64,000 nucleotides of DNA from Uranotaenia lowii (GCF_029784155.1 NC_073692.1:330975920-331039919); one strand, 5' to 3'. Positions 35,657 to 49,000 are shown, counted from the stretch's first letter. Notes: a model not told the origin generated them from the sequence alone. Made by a program: numbers and translations.

Positions 35657-38167
35657 CAGGGCTGGTAGCGAGTCACTTTTTAGTGACTTGGTCACTTTTT
35701 TTGGGTCAGTCACTAAAAAGTCACTTTTTTCATCATTTGGTCACTAAAGTCACTATTTTCCGAAAAATGGTCACTTTTATCACCAAAAGTCACTTTTTTC
35801 ACCGAAAATAAACCAATGAAAGAGTCATTTGAATTGCGCGTGTTAATATTGACGGTAGTAACGGTTAATTACTTGATCAGTCAGTTAGAAATTTTTTTCG
35901 CCTCCGGCGGAATTTCGGCATGAATCACCCTTGGCTTGAGACATTTCGATCTACGACATTATTTGACGTTCATGAATTGAAACTAACTTTGATTGTAGAT
36001 TTTATTTTTTAGTTCAATCAACCTTTTGTATTGGAACTCAAAACTTTATATAAAAAAATCCTATCTCGTCTTTAGAATGGGTTTTTATTAAGAAGTGTAA
36101 CTAAGTTTGAGATTGAAACGAACCCTTTTTTTTAATCTTTTATGTTATAACAAATGTTATGTTTATATGAAATATTCTTTAAAAAAACAATTTCATACTC
36201 AAATTTATTTCGTGTCTTCTAAATACTTAAAAAAAGGGTTTAAAAATTTACACAAGGCCACAAAATTTACATTTTTCTTAGGTGCAATGAATTTAAACGG
36301 TAATTTCAACTAATTTAGGTTCTCCGAATCTAAATATGTATGCAATATTTCTATCAGCTTTTGTTATTGAAATGACTATTGAAAATAATTAAAAATCTTT
36401 AGAGAAGTTTCTGCACTTTTTTTTTACAAAAACTCAAATCAAAATCATTGAATCAATTGATGAGCTTTAAATAGAATCAGGTTTTTTTACACTTTCTGCT
36501 GTGATGTCAAAAATACTTGTAATGACATTTTTCCATAATCAGTTATCTATAAATGATTGATTTTACTAGTAATAAACTCTTTATCACCAAAACTAAATGT
36601 TTTCGGCCGAATTTGACAAAATTTCTGGTTTAGGACACTATTTACCAAATCAATAATTTGAAAAAAAAAAATAAGCACCAAAATGGTTATAGTGAAACAT
36701 GTTTATTGAAAAAACTCTTCCTGAAATATTTTTAAAAACTTATCTTTTTTATTTCCATGTTGTTTTTTTCAATCTTCAAATAAATTTACCGAATTTTATT
36801 GAACAGTTTTTTTTTTCAATTTTCTAATCAACTTGCCGAATTTTTTTTAATCAAACTTTTTAAATTTTTAAGACATATTTTTAAATATTGTTTCCTTGTT
36901 TTTAAATTCTGAATTTTCGTGTTCTTCAACCATAAGCCTTTAACTCCCAATTTTTAATAATAAAACATAATTTCAATCTTCTGTTCTTTCAGGACCCAAT
37001 ATTTTAATCAAAAGAGACAAAATACTCAGAGCTTGTAATTTAAAGCCTTAAAACCTGCGATTGAATATTTAAAAACTTTTTGTTAATATTTTTTATATGA
37101 AATCATGTTTTTTGGATCGATCATGATTTTTAAATTAATCTAAAAAGTTTGAAAAATTGTTTTAAGTAGCAACTTTAAAAATAAATTTTAATACGCAATG
37201 TTAACTAAATTTGTACTTGATTTGTGCTTTCAATATTAATAACAAAAGTTTTGTACTCATTATTGTTTATTTTCATCAGTTTTTATCATTCACGTAATTA
37301 CTCATTTTCTAACATTTCTGTGTCAGTGTAGTGGAACATGAAGTTATTATTTAAGCTTCAAAAAAGAAATTTTGATAACTGGAGAATTTTACTTTATTAA
37401 AGGTTTTATGTCTGGCTTATATAACTGGCACTTTTAAAATAATCATAAATATATTCTTCTTTTTATCAAATTAAATTAAACCATCAAACATTGAATAAAT
37501 TCTGTTCAAAATTTATTTCTTATTCAGTAATCGGAAATTCACATTTTAAATCGTGATTAAATATTTTTTGTTCAAGTTAAAAAATTACAGCGGAATTTCT
37601 CACTAAACTTCCAGTTGAAAATGAGGAAAAGAATTCCAAATTAAGATGAATAAAAATTAATAATTATTATCATTTTCCTAACATCTATTCATGGTAAGTT
37701 TTGTACAAGATTGGACATTTATTTTAGAATTCAGATTTTTTTTAATTTTAAATTTGCTAAGAAATTCTTTAGAAACTAATTTATTTCTTACTTTCTTGAC
37801 TTATCGAAAATTTGAAACATTCATTGTAATATGTTTCCAAAATTTGGTTTATCAGTCTTTTGTTTAGTTTGTGTGTTGAACATGAGTGACAAACGGTGTA
37901 AGAAAACCTTTTCCTTTTCAATTTTTTATTTGTTGTATTGTTATTATTTTTATCTAAATTTGAATTTCGAAACCCAGCCCCCCCCCCCTGGACGGGTCCT
38001 TCGCACGGGCCTGATACATTTTTTGTAGTTCAAAGTTACTTTTTTCGTTCTACATAGTCACTATTTGGTCACTTTTTTCGGTCCTCAAAGTCACTATTTG
38101 GTCACTTTTTTCAAATTTTGGTCACTAAAGTCCCTACTTTTTCATTGTCAAACCGCTACCAGCCCTG
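35657..38167. mobile_element. hAT-like non-autonomous element splitting a SINE, 2.5 kb
   Basis: Ends are CAGGGCTGGTAGCG and CGCTACCAGCCCTG, a 14-bp perfect inverted repeat of hAT type. The 6-bp direct repeat CACTTA flanks both sides (35651-35656 and 38168-38173). TCACTTTTT/GGTCACT words repeat inside both ends. The interior is AT-rich without a transposase. A CCCCCCCC...CGCACGGGCCTG end at about 37978-38012 equals the right end of the element at 14761, and 35995-36200 matches that element's interior, so a related element seems nested here. Confidence 0.75.
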
Positions 38168-38283
38168 CACTTATGGGATTTGAACCCAAAAGTTTTCTTG
38201 TCGATACCGGGAATCGAATCCAGTAGGCCTAGCATACCAAAACCAGACTCGCGCCAGCCTATCCGCTAGACCACATCGGCGCT
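38168..38283 (-). mobile_element. tRNA-derived SINE head with pol III A and B boxes
   Basis: On the minus strand from 38283 the sequence begins GCGCCGATGTGGTCTAGCGG, holding an A box (TGGTCTAGCGG), and about 45 bases later GGATTCGATTCCCGG, a B box. It does not close into a full cloverleaf, so it is a SINE promoter head rather than a tRNA gene. After removal of the hAT-like insert it continues into 35656-35316. Confidence 0.7.
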
Positions 38284-38749
38284 TCTGGAAAACATTTAAA
38301 GTATATGGATCTAAATTTGACATGGGAAGATATTTGAATACGAGAAATGTCTTTATGATACTTTGAAAACCCTCAGTTCTTCCTTTGGGGAAATTTTAAG
38401 GTGGGAGGGTGCACTCATACAATTTTTAACATAACTCGAGAACTTATCCAGCAGGCGGAACCAAATTCCGCTTGGTAAGGTTTTTTATTAGTTACGAGGT
38501 ATGTTTCCATGAATATTTGGTACTACTGCCTCCTTCCAGTGGGATGATTTGGAGAAGAGGAGGGGGCTCCGCATTTTTCAAATAACTCGAGAACTAATCG
38601 AGCGAATGGAAACAAATTTGATATGGGAGAACATTTGGAATCGATAAATGGTAATATGCTTATTTGAGACTCCTTTCTCTTTCAATTGGGGATAAAGTTG
38701 GGGAAGAGGGGAGCTCACATAAAATTGTTTTGCTTATTACCGATTCATC

Positions 38750-40080
38750 AAAGTCAACATTCGGTACCAATTCAATGGAGGAATACAAATACAAATGTTT
38801 TGTTTGCGCGTGTTTGTTAATTTGTTTTTGTTAGTTTTGGCTCATTATATGTTTAAAATTTAAATTTAAAGTAGCAATAAAGCAGTTTGCCTAATATGTC
38901 GGAATCGGGGTTGATCGTCAAATGACAGGTGTCAATTTACACATCTGACACCGGATCCAGAATATGCCCAAAAGGAAAAAGCGAGAACCCTGGGCTTATG
39001 CGTGAACGGAAGCCATTGGCTCGTGCACTTAATCAGGAACACGGAAACGATTAGCACGTCGAAATCCTCACCGAAGATTTCACAGTAGTTCGGAGTACTT
39101 TAGTGTGCGGAGTGTCCGGCCAAGTGAGCCGAGGAAAAGGGAGGAACCGTGGCCAGAATCAAGTGAGGTCAGTTTTTACACTTCCGTCAACTTGTGTAAC
39201 GCTGCGAAGTGCCCGGTGAAATCCCCAACCGTTCTGGGAAGCGTCAAGCCGTTTCCAAACGCTTTGCCAGGTTTTAAAGTGTTCCATCCGCATTGCTAAC
39301 ATCACCAGAAGCAGCTCCGAACGACGCCCCTGTGGGCGGTGTAAAATTTTGGTAAGACCCGTCAACACTACCGGACCCGCGGCCTACATCTCTACGGCCG
39401 GGGTGCCGGTACTTCGGTCTGGTGATCGGTAAACAAACCACCCACAATCCCGATCCAGCCACCGAGAGCAACATTATCGTCGCCAGGTTATCTACGATTT
39501 CTGACGGATTAAAAGGAGGCAACAGCATACGAGTTCGAGACTGCACGGATGGCCATCCCAGGTGCCGATGAGATTCCCCGATGACGGCAGAAAAACGGCA
39601 AGTTTAAATAAAATGTAAAATCGTATTTCCCACCTCTTGTAATTTAACCTTTTGTAATGAGCCCTTGTGTATTAGTCTTGTTCGATTGGATTTGTCCGCT
39701 TTGTTGGCAGCGATTGGTCGTTCCCGTCCTCCCTGAGAACGTGCGCCGACCCTGAGAGCGTAATTATTTGAGTTGAGCTGGCCGGAGGTGGATGACCTAG
39801 TCATTAACTTTCATGCTTAAACCAAGAACTTATCAAACAAATTAATTTAAGTATGTTCATTGTGCGGCGAAATGAAATGCTAGTTAAAAGAATTTGTAAA
39901 GCAATGAAGAACAGACGGATAGGCAAGCATCAGATGAGCTTCGTATGATAAAGTTTGGATAGCAGTTGAAAATTGTAAGTCTAGGGCATTTTGAATTGGC
40001 AAGCATGAAAGTGTGGTGATACGCCTTTGCCGTACAACAGACTACTCTGTATAGGAAGCATGATCGATTTTTGATCACAC
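38750..40080. other. GC-richer block, unresolved; possible retroelement or leader
   Basis: From about 38880 to 39800 the sequence is rich in CG dinucleotides and less AT-rich than its neighbours. Short frames on both strands show no domain. An AATAAA lies near 39606 and TTGGCAGCGATTGG near 39702 could be a retroelement primer-site region, but no repeats at the ends were found. No host exon could be argued. Confidence 0.3.
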
Positions 40081-40154
40081 ATTCCTAAACACAGCAGGTC
40101 AGTTGGATGGATTGTGTACTGTGAATACACAATCGGGCTGACATGTTTCACGGA

Positions 40155-40385
40155 AGTTACGTGAAAGAGTGTTTTCAAAAGCGTTTGCTGCCTTTCCTGA
40201 AGAAACATGACTTGTCTATGCTGTTTTAGCCGGATTATGCATCCTGCCGCCTGCCATTATGAAAATGGTCTTGGAGCGGTATGCCGTTAACAACATTCAG
40301 GTTGTGCTCAAGGAAGAGAACCCTTCCAACACACCAGAACTTCGCCCAATCGGAAAATATTTGGCGATTTACATGCAATTTAGTC
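40155..40385 (+). pseudogene. Tc1/mariner transposase remnant, C-terminal
   Basis: One frame reads YVKECFQKRLLPFLKKHD and then, after a stop at about 40217 and a frame change near 40240, MKMVLERYAVNNIQVVLKEE followed by NPSNTPELRPIGKYLAI. The NPxNTPELRPIxKY signature surrounds the last catalytic Glu in mosquito DD37E-type Tc1/mariner transposases. Here that Glu is Gly and the following Trp is Leu. The enzyme is dead. Terminal repeats were not found. Confidence 0.72.
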
Positions 40386-40451
40386 TGACCACTTTTTGAT
40401 CCGAACACCCTTTAGTATACACCAAGCTGAACACCAGCCTGAAATGCTTAA

Positions 40452-41056
40452 CCTTCCAAAGCCGTTCGCAAAATATCCGTTTCGGGGAAATTTGAATTGT
40501 AGTTTGATTTCGTTCTCCTGACTGTAAATGTTAACCGATTTTGATGAAATTATGTTCATTGTGTAGGTAATTTGTTTTTATTACTCAACATTTCAAAATA
40601 AAGTCGAAAAGTATTACCAGGTTATCAGAAACTGGTTAAGAAAGTAAAATGTCCGAAAAATCAATTTTATTTTTCAAATACACATAACTACTGACAGTTT
40701 TTCTGTATTTAAGTGCTTCATTGATGTTTGAAATCGTCAAGAATCCATCTATCCGACAATGTATAAATATGTTGGGGTCCAATGAAAGTTTTGATCGCTA
40801 TCTCAGATCTTCCGGTAGAAAAAAATCTTGCTTTAAAAAAACGTCATCCAGTTTTGGCTTTGTTTAGCTGTATTTCAATTACCAATGAACCAATTTTCAA
40901 AACTCTAATTTTAATTTTTTGTCGTTAATTTATTCATTATTTTCATAGAACACATTTGGTCTGTTAAAATTCCCAGTTCTTCAGTATATTGGAATGATGA
41001 TAAAGAGGTTTGAAATGAGCGCTTCGGGTCATATTGACCCGAACAGCTTTGGAGGG
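40452..41056 (-). mobile_element. piggyBac-type MITE, second full-length copy
   Basis: The ends CCTTCCAAAGCCGTTCG and CGAACAGCTTTGGAGGG are inverted repeats flanked by TTAA on both sides (40448-40451 and 41057-41060). The copy is 605 bp, the same length as the copy at 27304-27908, and matches it in reverse orientation, including the GGGTCATATTGACCCG palindrome at about 41026-41042. Confidence 0.88.
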
Positions 41057-41060
41057 TTAA

Positions 41061-43060
41061 ACACCTAAATTTATTAGATCTAAATTGAAAAGAATCTTGT
41101 TTTACACCTATATTTCATGCGCGTAGCTTTAAATTAGGTCGAGAATGTGAAAATTAGATCTCAATAAAAATTCTAGATGATGTAAAATTATGTGCGAAAA
41201 AAACGCAATTCGATGGTAAAGAATACGATTGAGAAAAGTGAACTGAAATCTTTTATTTTGTAGGGAGAATTTTTTTTTCTTTATCACAAAGCCTTATTCG
41301 TTAGTAGTCAACAAGTTTCGGAAAAAATCGATTTACCCAAGTGTTGTTATTTGACGACTGCTGGAATATGGGCATATTGATGCGGAGTGGAATCCTATGT
41401 TCGGCCGGAGGAGTTCAACAGCTTTGCTAAAGCATAGAATGCGCATTGGCTATTAAAACATTTTAATGCTATAGTTTTAAGGAGGTTATGTAAGTTGGGA
41501 TAGAGTAAAAATAGTAACTTATGCAGGGAGGTCGCTTTGGCCAGCTGGCAGCAATTGTGGGAAAACTAAATGTTAGCAAGGTGGTCCAACCCATGATCCT
41601 AAGCGTCGGAAATCGGATGAGCAAAAAAGAAAGTAATGAGGACTATTAGGTACATGACGCTGGTAATTCTTTACTGGCCACGGATGATTCATGAAGTTGT
41701 CACTACAGACTAGAACACGTCGTCACCGAACGACTCACTCGAGTCGTGACAAGATGAATAGTTTCCCGGGAATTCTAGTTTATTTCTATACGAATCTTCT
41801 TACAATTGCGGAATTTGAGAGAAATATTGCAGACCTCCTCAAAGATTCTGCGGATTCACTTTAAACCCGACCAATTTCGTTCAAAATGGAGAAGGATCTA
41901 ACCTTACCAATGATTGATTTCTTTTCTGTTCTTAAAACATAAAAATGTGTTCAAATTTGTTAACATATTTTATTCGCTGCTGTCTTGTAGTTACTAATGC
42001 ATGGTAAGTAATAAATTTAGCATTTGACAATACAAATTTCACTCGTACAAGCCTTCTTAATATTCTTTTCTTCATTTGCTGCGCAATGTGCAAGTTTAAC
42101 GAAATAAATCCGACTTGTGGATGTAGCTATATAATCACTAATAGAAAATCGTATGGTCCGTTTTTTTTTGCTGACTAAGTAAGAGTAAACTTTTTCATGC
42201 TGAAATTTGCATCACTAAGATTAACAACAACACTGACAGTCTAAATATTGATTGAACTGGATTGAAATTCCAAACAAACTTCTTTTTTAAATATTTAGTA
42301 ACTAAGACGTAAAAAAAACTAGCCGTAAATAGCTTGAGAAATATGTGAACTAAGAGAATGAGGAAAACAATAAAATAAAAGCCTAAAATAAAATAACATG
42401 AAACGAAATGAGTTCCTGTCCAAAGAAAATGAGAGAATTGTTAGCGAAAGAAGTGGAAACTGACTACAAAATCAACGATTTTTCTTCCGTTTTTTTTCTC
42501 AGTTTTATTTGGCAGCGACTACTCTAACAAACCTATTTCGGATAAAACTGTTACACGCGCCACGGTTGTGTAGCCCCTACACCTGGTCGACGGACGATGG
42601 CTTTTCGCCCATCAACGATCGATCAACTCATTGAGCCAGAGCCTCCAAATCATCCAGAGTTTAGGATCCAAATCTTCAGCTCCGTTTTGTATATTATCAT
42701 CTCAATATAAATAATTTCGCTACAAAAATATTGTTCCAGAATTTGGGTTCTGGCCCATATCTGCAGACTATTTCTAAATCGGTTTATATGTCTTTACAAT
42801 CCGCACGTTTTCTCTCTCGTTTTTTTTCCTGGGTCGATTGTCGTTTTACAACCACCGCAACCTGTTCTCATTATAAACACCTAGATGTACACATAGCTCG
42901 GTTTCACTGAGTCCCAGTCAAATAGTTGCTGGTAGTTTGTTCACATCGAAAATAATGAGGAGCCTTACAGCCTTGTGAGAACTGGAAAACAATTTTTAAC
43001 AAGCTGGGAGAGCTGGGACTTTTAAAGGTATTGTGCCAGGATTTATTTTTATTTCCTCGT
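41061..43060. other. Intergenic sequence including the Eaf 3' UTR
   Basis: No host exon was recognised between the MITE and the Eaf stop codon. Read on the minus strand, AATAAA words occur close to the stop (43043-43048) and near 42507, so the Eaf transcript probably ends in this stretch. A run near 41300-41900 has mixed composition without a recognised frame. Confidence 0.4.
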
Positions 43061-46000
43061 TTAATCCGAGTCGGAGTTGGACTCCGAAAGGCAAAGATCT
43101 TTCGTAAGAATATCGGTGCTGAGCGTGTCCGACCGGGCGGGACCTATGTCGAAAATTGATTCTGTTACTGTGGTGATTGATATGTTGGCAATGTGTGAAC
43201 CGTAACGCAACAATATACATGTGACCCGATAGGTGAACAGTGGTTTATTACAAGGTGCATTATAGTTGATGGAAATCCAATTCGCGAATTGAACCACGGA
43301 CCATTTGGAAGAGACGCATGAAAGATCAAAAATAGAAATAAAGAAATATGTCTTAGAAAATGTGCCAATTATACATAACATAGTTGTAGCTATTTAACTA
43401 ATCTAATAATAACATTAGACTATTCTATTTTGATTTTTTTAACCAGAGAGGAGTCCAAAATTCGTTATGAATGGTGAGAAACAAAGACCCAAGTCATCGA
43501 ATCGATTACTCAGAAAAGAGTACAACTCAATAAAATCAATGAATCAAAATTTAAAAACAATCTAAATGTGCAACATAAAGAAAGGTTTTATAATAATTGA
43601 TATTAATGAGTAATAAACTTTAAAACCCTATTTTTAAAAAACTTCATCTAAAAATCACTGTGCAAATTTTTTTGGAGGTCATAGTCTGGAAAAACTTCTC
43701 TTTTAGCTTGCAATAAGCAATAAGCAAGTAGCATTCTTCTGTGCCTAAAAAGATGCTACAGCCTGTCCGGAAAATGGATTATGTGGCAAGTTGAAGGCCG
43801 TGAACTTTCTCAACTGAAGACGACCGAAAGGGGGAAGAAGCTATCCTTACCGGCACTGAGAGTTCATGCGATACACCTTTAGATAAAAGGTTGTTCAGTT
43901 GCTACACCGGTTTGCTATACATCGACTTGCGCTAGCCAAAGTGGTTGACAATTTAAGGACACATTTCAAGATCTGATGCTGTTAGTCTGAAAATCCGGTG
44001 TCATTGCAATCCCTACAAACGGTCAACGCAATCAATCAATCAACTTTTCTATCTCTCCAGGAGGCGAGTAAATCTACTTGATCCGAACCGTCGCGCTGTA
44101 CCTTTTATTCGTTCGTTATAAAATAAATATTCGTCTTGCCCAGCTAAATCGTTCCTAATCAATTGTCGTAGAAAGTCCACATCCGTGAAAAATCAGATGC
44201 AATTGTCTTACGACTCTGATGTCATAAAATTGAGCTACCTCGAGAACTCGCTCAAAGAGGACGCAACGGTTGTAATTCAAAGGTCCGAAAATTACCCATT
44301 TTCAATGAGCCATGCTTTACTACATTGAGAGGCAAAATAATCGTAGCAGTCAATTTTTCATTTTCAACGAAATTTTTACAAACAATCATGCATGACAAGG
44401 ACGCTTCTGTATTTGGAATATGTAGGTACTTCTATACATGATATGGTAAAGAAGCACGCAGACTACCAGCTATCGAGCATCTCGATACTGGTTGCCTTCC
44501 TTAATGATTTTCAACCTCACAACTGAGTCAACTCATCGGCTTCCTATCAACTATAGTCAGCTACTAATTGATACGACTATCATAGAGCAAGTCAAAATTT
44601 TTAGATACCTGGGTCTTAGCTTCGATGAACGTCTAAGATCCTCCTAAGTTTAAGTCCTACGAGGTCGAAACGAAACCTGATGCACAGAAGAGTAAATACA
44701 GAGAAAATGAAGAAGTCCATTGAATACTTCAACAAGATGAAGTACAAAGCTCTTCCAGGATTTCTGAAAATCACAATCAACGAGGCCAGCCTCAAACGTT
44801 CAGTTAAACCTACCTTAAAAACCAACCTAGCAAACTACCTAGTATGACGTGAGAATGAAACAACTGAATTGTGAACTAAGCAGTTGATTAGTTCGTTAAG
44901 ACCTTCTTAACAGAGAGAAATCTTGCTGGAGGCCTTGGAAAAATCAAATTCCTCACCCAAAATTATCTGAGCTGTCCCTAATTGTCACAACACGACTTTT
45001 CTTTATATCCCCTCTCTACAAGACACCGCCGCCCACCATACCCAAAAACTGTCCACTACGAAACTGTTGTTATTTGTCCTACGAATGCTACGATGAAACA
45101 AATCCGCGGAATCAACAGTGGCAAGAAGAGCCAGCGCCGATAGAAGGAAAACGAACCAGGAACCATCGGGAGGTCATCGAGGCAGAAACAAGAGCCACTG
45201 GAAGGTCTTCGATGCAGAGCCATATGGAGGTCGTTGAGCCGGGTCCACTGGATGGTCGTCGAACCAGGAGCCAACTAGAAGGTAGTCGAACTGGGAAGCC
45301 AGATGGAGGTCGACAAGCCACGAAACACGGGAGGTCATCGGATAGGTGTCATGGAGTGTCGTTTGGTCGGATCCTTGGAAGGTCGGCGAGTCAGGAGCCA
45401 GCGGAAGGTCGTCGTGCCATTGGTAAGGCGTTGGGCCAAAATAAGAGCGTCGAGCTGCAACCAACAAGGTCGTCGGACCGAAGCATCTTGGAGGTCGTCG
45501 GATCAGTGCCATGGAAGGTCTTTGGGCTGGAGCCATTAGGAGCGGTAGGTCGTCGAACCAGAAGTCTTGGAAGGTTGACGGGCCGGTATCATGGAAAGTC
45601 AGGAACCAGTCAGACCATCATGGTCGTCGGACCAGGAGAAAATGGAGGACTTGCGAGCGGATTCCACGGAAGATCGTCGGACTGGAAAGCCAAGTGAAGT
45701 CGAGTCGAGCTGGACCACTAGAAGAGTCAGGCCTCAGGGAAGATGTCGAGGTGGAAGGGAAACTTCGAGCTGCAGGAAGAGCACTGCGACCAGAGCAAGC
45801 TATGGAAGGTCGTCGGGCCAGAGACATTGGGAGGTCGGCGGGCCGGTAGCCACTGGAGATCGTCGTGCCAGATCCCAGTGGAGGTCGTCAAACTGGTGCC
45901 ATGGAAGGTGATCGAGTTGCAACAGGGACGAGAGCGTGTTCCGGTACGTGCGTCCCCGGCTAAACAACTAATATTTTTATTGCCTAATAAGATACAAAGT

Positions 46001-49000
46001 TAAGGTCTTCGACAAAGTTATTCAGCGGAAAATGTCCTTTGGGGAATTTATAAATTGGCACAAAAACCATAAGCGGGTTCGATTCCTCAGAAGAATCAAA
46101 AGTGATGTTGATTTTTCAGAACAAAATATTCAATTTTCACATACAAACCTAAAAGCTCATGGCAAATCATGGATGAGTTTTGAACCAAAACGAAGCTTTT
46201 GAGACCCCAGGGTTTGAGAAATTCAAAAATCACCCTAAATCGACTTAGTCTAATGTATCAGTTCGGAGCGATTTATGGAAGCTCCCATCATTACTGAGTA
46301 ACTACAATGAAATGCATTCCCTGTGCTACGGCTTTTTGAACATGTGATCCTGATATTTCTACAGATTTTCCTTCCGATACATTCATGATCGTATATCAAC
46401 AACGAACATTATACACAATGATCCAAGGGCAGGTGTTTGTGAATGATTGAGTAAGCGATGTTCAAAATGCATCAACAAGTAAATATGTCGATCGAGGTAA
46501 CTTGGCAAGGTTAAACTAAACCTTGTCAGGAATGATAGAATAATTCAACGTGCCATTGCCGACACGCGCCGTTCGATCAGAAACAGCTCCCATGTAAGAC
46601 TCGATAATCTGCTGTAACTGTATCTATAGCATCACAAAGCCAACGAATTCTCAGTTGGTGGTATGAGCATTACCGTTTTGTTGTTAAAGGGGGTCAAGCA
46701 ATGGGAGGAAGACTTTAAAGTGTAAATTGATCAAACACCGTTTGGTCACTACAAAACTACAAAGCTCGATTTGTTATTAGATATTTTTCAACTCAAACCC
46801 CAACTGATTCTTTACCAGTTGAGTTCTAAAATTCATCAAATGGATGCAGTAAAGCGTCACAGTATTTACAAAAAAAACCAAATACTAGTAGTTCACTAGC
46901 TACTTGCTAGTCGATAATCCTCTGAGGATGCTAGCGAGTAACTAGTACAATACTACATAGTATTCGGGTTTTTCAAAGGAATTAATCGAAATCATAGTTT
47001 CATTCAGCCATGAGGTTCTTTAAACCATCTTTCGATTATTAGCGATTTTGGCTGAAGCTGGACGATTGGTTGATTACTTTCGAACAAGTAGATCAAACTT
47101 ATTTCGACTTCAACAAGTAAATGACTAGGACTAAGGGGATATTCCACAAAAATGATAGGAGAGCGAAAACTCATTCCGTGTTACTTCTTATGTCTATACT
47201 GAAGAACTCAAACAGGTTTATTCGAAGAAATCTGACCTAAGGTGTACTTAAGCTACTACAGTGTTAAAGTGTACTACAGTTACTTCGCCGGCGCGACGTA
47301 GAGGAGCCACTCCCAACGAATAGCAACAAATCGGCTGGAAAGGATGACATTACAGCTGAACTCATCAAAATGGGCTTGGACAAGTTGGTCGACCGGTTGA
47401 TGTTCCGGATCTGGGACACAGAACAGCTACAAGAAGGGCGACAAATTGGACTGTGAGAACTACCGAGCGATCACTATCCTAAATGCTGCCTACAAAGTAC
47501 TGTCCCGAATCCTACTTCGCCGCCTAACGCCACAAGCAAAAAAAAAACGTGGGAAGTCCTCAGGCCGGCTTCATGGCGGGACGGTCTACGACGGACCAGA
47601 TCTTCACAATACGGCAAATCCTCCAAAAAGCCATGGACACCAAATCTCTACACATCATTTATTCATCGACTTCAAAGCCGCATACGACACGATCGACCGT
47701 GACGAGCTATGGAAAATCTTGGACGAGAACGGCTTCTCCGGGAAGCTGACTAGACTGATCAAGGCAACGATGGATGGAACGCAGTGCTGTGTTCGGATTT
47801 CTGGTGAATTGTCGAGTTCATTCGAATCGCACAGGGGTCCTCCACTAGGTGATGGTCTATCCTATATGATGTTCAACGTGGCGCTAGAAGGTGTTATTCG
47901 ACGAGCGGTGGGCGAAATGCGGGGCACGATTTTCAACAGATCCAGTCAACTTATCTGCTTTGATGACATTGATATAGTCGGCAGATCATCTGCGGCGGTG
48001 GTGGAGATCTACCGCAAACTGAAACGCGAAACAGGAAGGATTGGGTTGATGATTAATACGTCCAAGACGAAGTACATGCTGGCCTGCGGATCCGAGACCG
48101 ACCGAACCCGCTTGTCCAGTAGTAAAAGGTCACGATCGACGGCGACGAGCTGGAGATAGTCGAAGACTTTGTCTATCTCGGCTCACTGGTGACCGCAGAC
48201 AATGACACCAACCGTGAGATCCGGAGGCGAATTATCAGCGGAAATCGTGCCTACATCGTGGACTCCACAAGCAACTGCGGTCGAGAAGACTTAGCCCTCG
48301 CACGATGTGTAACCTGTATATGACGCTCATTAGACCGGTTGTTCTCTACGGGCACGAGACATGGATATTGCTCGAGGAGGACCTGCGCACACTTGGAGTA
48401 TTCGAGCGACGAGTGTTAAGAACCATCTTTGGTGGCGTACAGGAGAACGGAGTGTGGAGGCGAAGGATGAACCACGAGCTCGCGCGACTCTACGGCGAAC
48501 CCAGTATCCAGAAGGTGGTGGAGGCTGGCCGGATACGCTGGACGGGACATGTTGCGAGAATGCCGGATGACTGTCCTGCAAAACAGGTGTTCGCTACGAA
48601 TCCGGTAGGAACAAGACGAGCGGGGGCGCAACGAGCGAAGTGGTTACACCAAGTGGAGCGTGATCTGGCGAACGTGGGGTGCCCGAGGAATTGGAGAACG
48701 GTTGCCATGGACCGAGTGAATTGGAGGAATATTGTTCATCAGGTTATTTCGTGAGGCGGAAAACCATGTAAATAAATATTTACGTTCTCTAGACGGATTC
48801 GCACGGCAGAAAATAGTAGAATATTGTCAACAAATATTAAAAACAATATGGTGAAAGGTCACATTCAAAACTGGAAGGCATACATCACAGGCCACCGTTA
48901 AGGGGGAAAGTTGGATTGGTACTCATCAAAACATTAGATAAAAAACTTTTAGAAATTACCCCTCCCTGTTATCCACCCTGAACCGAACCAGTTTATTTTC

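Larger units (their letters stand above)
32190..38740 (+). repeat. Interrupted ~150-bp minisatellite, about 11-13 units
   Basis: Units share ACTCGAGAACTAATC, GGAACCAAATTTGGCATG, ATACGAGAAATGTTTCTATG and a GGGAGGGG-CTCCCATACA block. The AAATTTGGCATG word falls near 32351, 32498, 32654, 32803 and 32940, then near 34867, 35012 and 35165, then near 38311, 38463 and 38613, so the period is about 145-155 bases. The two gaps are filled by the Tc1-like element (32992-34699) and the SINE plus hAT-like element (35316-38283). Confidence 0.75.
34700..38740 (+). mobile_element. Fourth Helitron-like copy, interrupted by SINE and hAT-like DNA
   Basis: AAATGGATTTGTGTCTGTCTGTC followed by CCCTATAGATTCGGAAACTA is a Helitron 5' region that resumes directly after the Tc1-like element. 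The TATATA before 32992 is probably its first part. Minisatellite units follow, with the SINE and hAT-like element inserted. A clean CTRR end was not found by 38740. Confidence 0.5.

Noticed and set aside
38168..38283. tRNA gene
   Set aside because: Same reason: no closed cloverleaf, and it continues into a SINE body after removal of the inserted element.
32190..38740. CRISPR-like array
   Set aside because: The period is about 150 bases with diverged units and no spacers; it is a minisatellite within Helitrons in a eukaryotic genome.
45074..45911. Open frames of over 100 codons on both strands with Arg/Gly/Ser-rich products
   Set aside because: They follow the minisatellite repeat, exist in several frames at once and show no domain.
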